Assembly: GCF_003441615.1 (NCBI RefSeq)
Contig: NZ_CP031842.1
Coordinates: forward strand, 1,010,501-1,074,500
DNA from: Dechloromonas sp. HYN0024
GTDB taxonomy: Bacteria > Pseudomonadota > Gammaproteobacteria > Burkholderiales > Rhodocyclaceae
DNA: 64,000 bases
Direction of reading: 5' to 3'
Below, piece after piece: positions 26,287 to 33,423 of this stretch (its first letter is position 1; each line of letters opens with the position of its first letter). Both the position numbers and the translations under genes were made by a program. The notes under the pieces were generated by a model. The model had not been told where the DNA came from and made no database searches. It saw nothing but the letters and a program-made list of their open reading frames with translations.

Positions 26287-29200
26287 ATGGACGAGACAAA
26301 CAATTTTGAGGATCGGTTAAGGCAGGAGCAACGCCAGCTTGAGACCATTTTTTCGCAGGCCTCGCTGGGTTTGTGCCTGACCCGCAATCGTCAGATCATG
26401 CGGTGCAACCCCGCGATGGAAGCCATGTTCGGCTTTGCCTCGGGTGGGCTGGCGGGATTTCCCAGTGTCGCGTTATTCGAGTCACAGCACGATTACCAAG
26501 CGTTTGCCGATACCGTGCGGCCGTTGCTGGAAGCCGGGCGCTCGGTCAGCCAGGTATGGACCTTCCGTCACAGCACCGGACGCAAGCTGATCTGCAAGGT
26601 CAGTGCCAATGCCGTGAATCCCTCGCCTCAGGACGAAGGTACAGTCTGGTTTTTTGAGGACATCACTCAGGAGGAGGGACAGGCCGAGGCGCTTGCCCAA
26701 ACGCTGCTTGAGTTTGAAGCGATCATGGCCAATGCGCCGGTGGCCATCCTGTTTACCCGCGACCGGTGCATTACCCGATGCAATACCCAGTGCTGCACCA
26801 TGTTTGGGCGCACGGAAGCCGAGATGGTTGGTCTGCCCGGACGCGCCTTGTTTGCCTCGAACGAAGATTACGAGGCCTTGGGGCGCATTGCCGGGCCCCT
26901 GCTCGCGTCAGGGCAGTCGGTGATCCATGAAATGATCATGGCGCGTCAGGATGGTTCAAGCTTCTGGGCCCAACTGATCGCTTATGTGCTGGATCCAGCC
27001 GATACCGCCAAGGGGACAATCTGGCTGGTCTCGGATCGCAGCGATGCCCGTATTCAGGAACAAGCCATCCGCGAGGCCTTGATGGAAAATCAGGCCATTC
27101 TGGATAGCGCGCTGATCGGCATCGTCTATCTCAAGGACCGGGTAATCCAGCGCTGCAATCCCTACGTCGAACGTATTTTCGGCTATGCCCCGGGGACCAT
27201 GACCGGCTCGACGACGCGTGACTGGTATCTGTCGCAGGAAGAGTATGACGCCGTCGCCACCGAAGTTTATCCAGCGATCGCCAAGGGGGCGACGCATGCA
27301 CGCGAGCAGCGACTGCGCCGCAAGAACGGGGATGCTTTCTGGTGTCGCATCGTCGGACGTGTTTTTGACAAGAGCAACCCGCTGGTCGGTGGATCGATCT
27401 GGGTTATTGAAGATACCACCGAGCGGCATGCGGCCCAGGAGGCGCTGATTGGTGCCACGGCGCTAATGCAGGCGGTGTTCAATAGCGCCAATGTATCGAT
27501 TATCGCGACCGATCCGGCCGGCGTGATTACCCTGATGAATGCAACGGCCGAGCGCTGGCTGGGCTATTCTGCCGATGCGTTGATCATGAAGCAGACGCCG
27601 GGCATCATGCATGACCGCGACGAGGTGGTCGCCTACGCCGCACAGTTGTCCGAGGAGTTGGGCAAGCCCATCGCGCCGGGATTTGACGTTTTCGTGGCGC
27701 GGGCACAACTGCAAGGGAGCGACGAGCGGGAATGGACCTATATCGCTCAGGATGGTCGCCGTTTTCCCATCCACCTGAGCGTCACGGCACTGCGGGATTT
27801 TGAGGGAGAGATCACGGGCTATATCGGTGTCGGGATCGATATTACCGATCGCCGGCGGGCCGATGAAGCCGTGCAGCGTGCCCAGGAGGAACTGGAAGCG
27901 CATGTGGCGCTGAGGACGGCAGAGCTGGCAGAGGCGAATGTTCGTCTGCAGCAGGAGATTGTCGAGCATCAGCAGGCCCAGGAAGCGATCCACCAGATGG
28001 CCCACTATGATGCGCTGACCGGCTTGCCCAATCGCAACCTGTTGCATGACCGTATTGCCCAGGCGCTGTCGCAGGCAAAGCGCAAAAAAGAGAAAGTCGG
28101 CATCCTGTTCGTCGATCTGGACCACTTCAAGACGATCAACGATTCGCTCGGGCATCAGGTTGGCGACCTGTTGCTGGCGCAGGTCGCCCAGCGCATGTCT
28201 TACGTTCTGCGCACGACAGATACACTGGCCCGCCTCGGTGGCGACGAATTTCTGCTGCTGGTGCCCTCGATCGAATCGGAAAGCGATCTCGTCACCATTG
28301 CCGAGAAGTTGATTGAGGTCCTGATCCAGCCGATTCCGGTACAATGCCATTCATTGCACATCACGCCCAGTATTGGCATCTGCCATTTTCCCCAAGATGG
28401 TGAAGACAGCGAGACACTGATGCGCAATGCCGATACGGCGATGTACCACGCCAAGGCACAGGGCCGAAACGGTTATCAGTTCTTTGCCAGCCACATGAAT
28501 GCCGAAGTTGATGATCGTTTCCGCATGGAGTCCCAGTTGCGCTATGCCATCAGCCGGGACGAGTTGAGTATTCACTATCAGCCGCTGATAGATGCCGCGA
28601 CACAGCGGATTCACGGTGCCGAAGCCCTGTTGCGCTGGAACTCCCGGGTGCTCGGATCGGTTTCGCCGGCCCGCTTCATTCCGGCCGCGGAGGATAGCGG
28701 GAGTATCGTCCTGATCGGGGCCTGGGTGCTGGAACAGGCGTGCCGCCAGCTCAAGGCATGGCATGCCCTGGGCCATGATCATCTGGTGCTGGCGGTCAAT
28801 CTGTCGCCCCGGCAATTCAGGCAGACTGATCTGGTATCGATGATCACCCGCATTCTCAAGGAAACCGGTCTGCCACCAGCCTCGCTGGAACTGGAAATTA
28901 CCGAGTCATCACTGATGCACAATGTGTCTGAGGTGATTGCCAAGCTGCAGCAACTGGTCGGCCTGGGTGTGCGGCTGGCCATCGACGATTTTGGTACGGG
29001 CTATTCAAGCCTGGCTTACCTGAAGAACTTTCCCGTCCATAAACTGAAAATTGACCAGTCGTTTGTGCGGGACCTGACATCCGGTGAGCAGAGTGTCGGT
29101 ATCGTACGAACCATCATCTCGCTGGCGCAAAACCTGCGTCTGGATGTGCTGGCGGAAGGTGTCGAAACAGCCGAGCAGCACCGTCAACTGGTGGACCTGG

Positions 29201-29301
29201 GATGCCAGTATCTGCAAGGCTATCTGTTTGCCCGTCCGATGCCCGCCGCTGACCTATTGCTCGCCCTGCAGGCGGAAAAGGATAAAGACGCGGCTGGGTA
29301 G
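26287..29301 (+). CDS. four-PAS GGDEF-EAL cyclic-di-GMP protein
   Basis: 1004 residues with no membrane segment. Four PAS domains occupy about 18-130, 140-255, 265-375 and 393-520. The GGDEF domain (about 570-735) has an intact LGGDEF near 650. The EAL domain (about 755-995) has EALLRW, LEITESSLM, DDFGTGYSSL, KIDQSF and QGYLFARP, all consistent with an active phosphodiesterase. Both catalytic cores look complete, so net activity is unclear. A 135-base gap separates it from the upstream kinase, so it may have its own promoter. It likely links redox or ligand sensing to c-di-GMP level. Confidence 0.94.
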   Translation: MDETNNFEDRLRQEQRQLETIFSQASLGLCLTRNRQIMRCNPAMEAMFGFASGGLAGFPSVALFESQHDYQAFADTVRPLLEAGRSVSQVWTFRHSTGRKLICKVSANAVNPSPQDEGTVWFFEDITQEEGQAEALAQTLLEFEAIMANAPVAILFTRDRCITRCNTQCCTMFGRTEAEMVGLPGRALFASNEDYEALGRIAGPLLASGQSVIHEMIMARQDGSSFWAQLIAYVLDPADTAKGTIWLVSDRSDARIQEQAIREALMENQAILDSALIGIVYLKDRVIQRCNPYVERIFGYAPGTMTGSTTRDWYLSQEEYDAVATEVYPAIAKGATHAREQRLRRKNGDAFWCRIVGRVFDKSNPLVGGSIWVIEDTTERHAAQEALIGATALMQAVFNSANVSIIATDPAGVITLMNATAERWLGYSADALIMKQTPGIMHDRDEVVAYAAQLSEELGKPIAPGFDVFVARAQLQGSDEREWTYIAQDGRRFPIHLSVTALRDFEGEITGYIGVGIDITDRRRADEAVQRAQEELEAHVALRTAELAEANVRLQQEIVEHQQAQEAIHQMAHYDALTGLPNRNLLHDRIAQALSQAKRKKEKVGILFVDLDHFKTINDSLGHQVGDLLLAQVAQRMSYVLRTTDTLARLGGDEFLLLVPSIESESDLVTIAEKLIEVLIQPIPVQCHSLHITPSIGICHFPQDGEDSETLMRNADTAMYHAKAQGRNGYQFFASHMNAEVDDRFRMESQLRYAISRDELSIHYQPLIDAATQRIHGAEALLRWNSRVLGSVSPARFIPAAEDSGSIVLIGAWVLEQACRQLKAWHALGHDHLVLAVNLSPRQFRQTDLVSMITRILKETGLPPASLELEITESSLMHNVSEVIAKLQQLVGLGVRLAIDDFGTGYSSLAYLKNFPVHKLKIDQSFVRDLTSGEQSVGIVRTIISLAQNLRLDVLAEGVETAEQHRQLVDLGCQYLQGYLFARPMPAADLLLALQAEKDKDAAG

Positions 29302-29370
29302 GGCGATTCATCGCCGGGGGGAAAGCCACGTGCCGGCAGCCGCCCTACCTCAACCCGTCTGGTCAGAAAC

Positions 29371-30987
29371 TCAGCACTTCCCCAGCATGGCCAGTGCCAC
29401 CGCTTCGGCCACCTTGATGCCATCCACCCCGGCCGAGAGAATTCCGCCCGCGTAGCCAGCACCTTCACCCGCCGGATAGAGGCCGCGCGTGTTGATACTC
29501 TGGAAGTCGTTGCCACGCTTGATGCGGATCGGTGACGAGGTGCGCGTCTCGACGCCGGTCAAGACGGCATCGGCCATGGCGAAGCCGCGGATCTGCTTGT
29601 CGAAGGCGGGAATCGCTTCACGCAGCGCGTCGATGACATAGGCCGGGGCGCAGCTGGCAAGGTCGGTCATGTGTACGCCGGGCTGGTAGGACGGGTCGAC
29701 TTCGCCCAGCGCAGTCGATGGCCGGCCGGCGAGAAAATCGCCGACGCGCTGGGCGGGGGCGGCGTAGTTGCTGCCGCCGGCGACAAAGGCAGCCGATTCC
29801 CAGTGGCGCTGAAAATCGATACCGGCCAGCGGATTGCTTTTGTAGTCGCCCGGGAAATCCTCGGGATTGACGTTCACCACCAGTGCTGCATTGGCGTTGC
29901 GCTCGGCGCGTGAGTACTGGCTCATGCCATTGGTCACGACGCGGCCTTCCTCCGAGGTGGCGGCAACCACCTGGCCGCCGGGACACATGCAAAAGCTGTA
30001 GGCGGCGCGGCCGTTGGCGCAGTGATGAACCAGCTTGTAGTCGGCGGCGCCGAGAATTTCGTTGCCCGCGCTGGGCCCGAACCGGGCGTGGTCGATCATG
30101 GCTTGCGGGTGTTCGATGCGGAAGCCGATGGAGAAGGGCTTGGCTTCGATGTAAACGCCTTGCTCGTAAAGTGTCTGGAAGGTATCGCGGGCGCTGTGGC
30201 CGATGGCCAGGACGACATGCTCGGTGGCGATGGTTTGACCATCGGCGAGAACGACGCCACGCACCTGATGATTGTCGATGACCAGTCGCTCGACTTTGCT
30301 GCCAAAGCGGATTTCGCCGCCCAGATCGGTGATCGTGGCGCGCATGTTCTCGACCATCTTGACCAGCCGGAAAGTGCCGATGTGCGGCTTGCTGACATAC
30401 ATGATCTCTTCCGGCGCACCGGCTTTGACGAATTCTTCAAGCACCTTGCGGCCGTGGTGCTGCGGGTCCTTGATCTGGCTGTAGAGCTTGCCATCCGAGA
30501 AAGTACCGGCCCCGCCTTCGCCGAACTGGACGTTCGATTCCGGGTTGAGCTTGTTCTTGCGCCACAGGCCCCAGGTGTCCTTGGTCCGCTCGCGCACGGC
30601 TTTGCCGCGTTCAAGAATGATCGGCCGGAAGCCCATCTGGGCGAGGATCAGGCCGGCCAGCAGACCGCAGGGCCCGGTGCCGATGACGACCGGGCGGCTG
30701 CCTTCATTGCTCTGGGCGTGGGCGACATATTTGTAATCGGTGTCGGGCTTCGGGCCGATATGGTGATCAGCGGCAAATTTTTTGAGTAGCGCCGCCTCGT
30801 CGCGGACGGCAAAGTCGAGCGTGTAGATCAGCGTGATGGCCGATTTTTTCCGCGCATCGTAGCTGCGGCGAAAAATGGTGAACGCGATCAGCTCACTATC
30901 GGCGATGCCCAGGCGCTGGCACAGGGCAGGGCGCAGCGCATCGGCGGCGTGGTCGAGCGGGAGCTTCAGTTCGGTCAGTCTCAGCAT
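29371..30987 (-). CDS. COG2509 FAD-dependent dehydrogenase
   Basis: 538 residues. An N-terminal ferredoxin-like part (about 1-90, RRSYDARKKSAITLIYTLDF) is followed by an FAD/NAD(P) Rossmann domain (VVIGTGPCGLLAGLILAQMG near residue 101). QFGEGGAGTFSDGKLYSQIKD is the diagnostic segment of COG2509, and YPAGEGAGYAGGILSAGVDG is the C-terminal FAD loop. Physiological substrate unknown. It lies 18 bases downstream of a cytochrome c'-like gene, so the pair may form a redox unit, though the predicted compartments differ. Confidence 0.9.
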   Translation of the reverse strand: MLRLTELKLPLDHAADALRPALCQRLGIADSELIAFTIFRRSYDARKKSAITLIYTLDFAVRDEAALLKKFAADHHIGPKPDTDYKYVAHAQSNEGSRPVVIGTGPCGLLAGLILAQMGFRPIILERGKAVRERTKDTWGLWRKNKLNPESNVQFGEGGAGTFSDGKLYSQIKDPQHHGRKVLEEFVKAGAPEEIMYVSKPHIGTFRLVKMVENMRATITDLGGEIRFGSKVERLVIDNHQVRGVVLADGQTIATEHVVLAIGHSARDTFQTLYEQGVYIEAKPFSIGFRIEHPQAMIDHARFGPSAGNEILGAADYKLVHHCANGRAAYSFCMCPGGQVVAATSEEGRVVTNGMSQYSRAERNANAALVVNVNPEDFPGDYKSNPLAGIDFQRHWESAAFVAGGSNYAAPAQRVGDFLAGRPSTALGEVDPSYQPGVHMTDLASCAPAYVIDALREAIPAFDKQIRGFAMADAVLTGVETRTSSPIRIKRGNDFQSINTRGLYPAGEGAGYAGGILSAGVDGIKVAEAVALAMLGKC

Positions 30988-31005
30988 GCGAATATTCCGG
31001 TGATC

Positions 31006-31461
31006 TCAGCGTTCCTTGAACTGCTTGTGGCAGGTCTTGCAGGCCTCATGAACCTTGTCGTAGGCCATTGCCACCTGCGCCTTGTCCTTGCTCTGGGCGG
31101 CGGCGAGCAGGGCATCGGTGGCGGTGATGAAGGCCTGCTTGTCTTTGGTGAATGCTTCCGGCTGTTGCCAGACATCGGCGGTCGCCTTGGACGGCGGATA
31201 GTGCGTGTCAGGCGCGAAATGCGACCACGGCGCATCGCGTTTTTCCACGAGCTTTTCGGCCAGCGGCAGGAATTTGTCGGCGTCGTAGCGATCCTTGCGC
31301 AGCATGACGCCCATCGGCTCGAAAGCCTTGACGATTTCCTTGAAGGCCATTTGCCGCTGCTTGACGGGCTGCCCTGGCCGGGTGTCCTCGACCTCTCCGC
31401 AGCTACTCAGCAAGAGGGCGGTGATCAGCAAAAAAAGGCGAAATATCAAGGACTGAGGCAT
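31006..31461 (-). CDS. cytochrome c'-like lipoprotein
   Basis: 151 residues. A lipoprotein signal ends at LLLSSC (C21). The mature part is helical and carries one haem-binding motif, CKTCH at 141-145, close to the C-terminus, the position expected for cytochrome c' (four-helix bundle). Such proteins bind NO or CO at high-spin haem and protect against nitrosative stress; lipid anchoring to a membrane is less usual. Shares a transcript with the COG2509 flavoprotein downstream and is divergent from a TetR regulator. Confidence 0.85.
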   Translation of the reverse strand: MPQSLIFRLFLLITALLLSSCGEVEDTRPGQPVKQRQMAFKEIVKAFEPMGVMLRKDRYDADKFLPLAEKLVEKRDAPWSHFAPDTHYPPSKATADVWQQPEAFTKDKQAFITATDALLAAAQSKDKAQVAMAYDKVHEACKTCHKQFKER

Positions 31462-31635
31462 GGCAGGCGATCAATGGCAGGGTGGTACCCGAAAGGCCGA
31501 ATTATACGGGCTGCGGGATGGCGATGCTGCATGGCGCAAATCGGCAGGTGCGCAAGCGAAGGCTGGTTTCGACCGATTTCGACGAAAAGCGCCGTCAATG
31601 TTGAAGTCGGTATATTTGTTTTTGTTGTTGAATTC

Positions 31636-31699
31636 TTGACGCGCCGTGTGACCGCGTTTACGCTGTCCGGGTGTACTCTGAATTATTCCAATTGCAATT
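31636..31699 (+). promoter_or_regulatory. promoter and palindrome upstream of the TetR gene
   Basis: TTGACG (31636-31641), 17 bases, TACGCT (31659-31664). The perfect ten-base palindrome AATTGCAATT (31690-31699) lies between it and the ATG at 31703, a possible autoregulatory operator. No clear ribosome-binding site is seen before that ATG. Confidence 0.45.
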
Positions 31700-31702
31700 C
31701 CC

Positions 31703-32287
31703 ATGACCGGGTCACTCAAGTCTCTTGTTCTTGCCGCTGCCAGGGAGCTTTTCCTGTCGCGAGGCTATGACGCGGTTGGCATGCGCGATATTGCACGCGC
31801 CGTGGATCGCGAGCCAATCCAGATCTATCGGCTCAAGCTGGCCAAGGCCGATATCCTGGCTGAACTGATCATTGAACTGAATGCCGAGGAGATCGGGCAG
31901 GTTCCCGACATGCTCGCCAAAGTCAGCGGCGACAGCCTGTTCGACAAGGTTTGTGGCTATTTTCTCGAACTCTACCGTCTCGATATCCAGTATCTGCCTA
32001 TTCGCTCGGTGGGCGCAGCCTATGGCTGGATGTGGGATAGCCGCTACGAGCAGATGATCATCGAGCAGGTGCTGCAACTGCTGCAGCCGTTAGCCGGCTG
32101 GATGGCCGACGCCGGGTTGCGTGATATCGAGGCGCGCGCCTATGGCATCTGGTCGGTCTATTACGTCGGCTTCCGCCGGGCCGCCATTCACGGTGGCAGT
32201 GCCGAGGATTGCATTGCCGAAATCCGCCCGACGCTGGCCATCCTGCTGGGCGGGACGGCCCCTGTCATTGCCCCGGGTGCTCCGTAG
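31703..32287 (+). CDS. TetR/AcrR family transcriptional regulator
   Basis: 194 residues. The N-terminal helix-turn-helix domain (about 5-52) reads LVLAAARELFLSRGYDAVGMR followed by DIARAVDREPIQIYRLKLAK; the recognition helix lacks the usual tyrosine-phenylalanine pair. The C-terminal ligand domain is not recognisable. It is 14 bases upstream of a small lipoprotein gene on the same strand and divergent from the cytochrome c'/COG2509 pair; either may be its target. Weak translation start signals. Confidence 0.85.
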   Translation: MTGSLKSLVLAAARELFLSRGYDAVGMRDIARAVDREPIQIYRLKLAKADILAELIIELNAEEIGQVPDMLAKVSGDSLFDKVCGYFLELYRLDIQYLPIRSVGAAYGWMWDSRYEQMIIEQVLQLLQPLAGWMADAGLRDIEARAYGIWSVYYVGFRRAAIHGGSAEDCIAEIRPTLAILLGGTAPVIAPGAP

Positions 32288-32301
32288 AAAGGAGGGGCAT
32301 C

Positions 32302-32682
32302 ATGAATTTTCCCAACCTGTCCGGCCGCCTTGGCGGCGTCATGCTGGGGCTGCTGCTCGTCACGGGATGCGTCACGACACGCTATGAATACATGGCGCCG
32401 CACACCGAGCAGGGGCGTTATTGCGCCACCCAGTGTGCCAGTATCAAGGAGGCCTGCCAGTCCAATGAAATCAGCCGGGCCCAGGCCGAGCAATACAACT
32501 GCCAGCAACGCAGCGAATACCGGTACCACGACTGCCTGCACCACGCCCGTAGCGAGGATGAGGCCAAGAGGTGCTTCCGTCCGGCTTGCTGGAACAACCC
32601 CAACACCTGGCGCTGCGACGAGAACTACCGTCAGTGCTTTGTCGGCTGTGGCGGAACTGTGCGCACGATCAAGGAAGAATAG
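32302..32682 (+). CDS. Cys-rich hypothetical lipoprotein
   Basis: 126 residues from ATG 32302, preceded by AAAGGAGG; the longer upstream frame overlaps TetR and is rejected. A lipoprotein signal ends at LLLVTGC (C23). The mature chain has about ten further cysteines in spaced pairs (CATQC, CFRPAC, CFVGC), suggesting several disulphides in the periplasm. I do not recognise a family. Sandwiched tightly between TetR and the YcgJ-like gene. Confidence 0.78.
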   Translation: MNFPNLSGRLGGVMLGLLLVTGCVTTRYEYMAPHTEQGRYCATQCASIKEACQSNEISRAQAEQYNCQQRSEYRYHDCLHHARSEDEAKRCFRPACWNNPNTWRCDENYRQCFVGCGGTVRTIKEE

Positions 32683-32693
32683 GGGAGTGCATC

Positions 32694-33032
32694 ATGAAGA
32701 AAGTCTCGCTGATTGCCTTGTTGCTCGTCAGTTCGTTCGCCCAGGCTGCCGGTCTCGAGTATTACAAGGAAGGGGCCATCTGCGACCGGAAGTCGGGATT
32801 CTGTGCCGACTTCATGGGCGTCTCGGTGGCGCTGACCAAGATGTATCTGGGCGACAAGGCTGAGCAGAAGCTGATGGCCGAGATCAACAAGGTCGGGCTC
32901 CAGGACTTCGATGCGACGACCTTCACCATGCGCGGCGGCCTTAATTGCGACACCAAGGTGAAAACCTGCTGGACCAATCGCTACGACAAGAAGGTTGACG
33001 TCAGGGCGACCCAAACCCTGTTCGGCAAATAG
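32694..33032 (+). CDS. YcgJ-like exported protein
   Basis: 112 residues from ATG 32694 with GGGGAG upstream. Signal peptide MKKVSLIALLLVSSFAQA, then a small domain with four cysteines. The pattern CDRKSGFCADFMGVSVALTKMYLG closely recalls E. coli YcgJ (Fels-1 prophage protein-like family), of unknown function. Third gene after the TetR regulator and 11 bases behind the lipoprotein; both are small disulphide-rich envelope proteins. Confidence 0.7.
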   Translation: MKKVSLIALLLVSSFAQAAGLEYYKEGAICDRKSGFCADFMGVSVALTKMYLGDKAEQKLMAEINKVGLQDFDATTFTMRGGLNCDTKVKTCWTNRYDKKVDVRATQTLFGK

Positions 33033-33213
33033 CTTTTTCGACCCCCGCATTCCATCGGGAGTGCTCGCGCAGCCGATATCGTAACCCTTGCCCACGGCTA
33101 CGACATCGGGTTGCCGATTCAGTGTGCCCCTGAGATCGCTCGTCGGCTGGCTGGCGAAAATATCGCTGTCTATCAGGTCGTACGCCATGCCCGGACGCAT
33201 GCCGTCTGGGCCT
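33033..33213 (+). pseudogene. possible 3' gene fragment of unknown family
   Basis: In frame with and directly after the YcgJ-like stop, the sequence stays open to TAA at 33211-33213. From about 33063 the translation looks like genuine protein (ADIVTLAHGYDIGLPIQCAP then EIARRLAGENIAVYQVVRHA), with neighbour-like codon use but no start codon or ribosome-binding site. It looks like the C-terminal remnant of a deleted gene. I cannot name the family; coincidence is possible. Confidence 0.35.
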
Positions 33214-33226
33214 AAGGGCTAACCGC

Positions 33227-33388
33227 TCAGGCCCGGCGATCCGGTCCCGGGCGCGGTCGGCGGCGGCGATCCGGCCGGGCGTTGTCGCGCACCCCGCGTC
33301 CCCGCATGAGCAGGGCCGGCACCAGGATCAGAAAAAACAGGATGAGGGCCGCATGCAGCAGGTAATTGTCGAGAAATTCTTGCAACAA
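33227..33388 (-). CDS. 53-residue single-helix membrane protein
   Basis: Begins at TTG 33388 with GGAG eight bases upstream (a second TTG follows). The sequence starts LLQEFLDNYLLHAALILFFL, continues as one membrane helix to about residue 27, and ends in an Arg/Pro-rich cytoplasmic tail (DRRRRPRPGPDRR). It lies 35 bases after the M50-HlyD fusion on the same strand, so it would be the sixth gene of the export operon. No family recognised; it could be an accessory subunit of the fusion protein. Non-ATG start lowers certainty. Confidence 0.5.
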   Translation of the reverse strand: MLQEFLDNYLLHAALILFFLILVPALLMRGRGVRDNARPDRRRRPRPGPDRRA

Positions 33389-33423
33389 TGGATGCTCCGT
33401 TCGGTTGGGCTGATGTCAGGCGA

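Noticed and set aside
29302..29315. Terminator GGCGAT-TC-ATCGCC after the GGDEF-EAL gene
   Set aside because: A six-base stem with a two-base loop cannot close well and no T-run follows.
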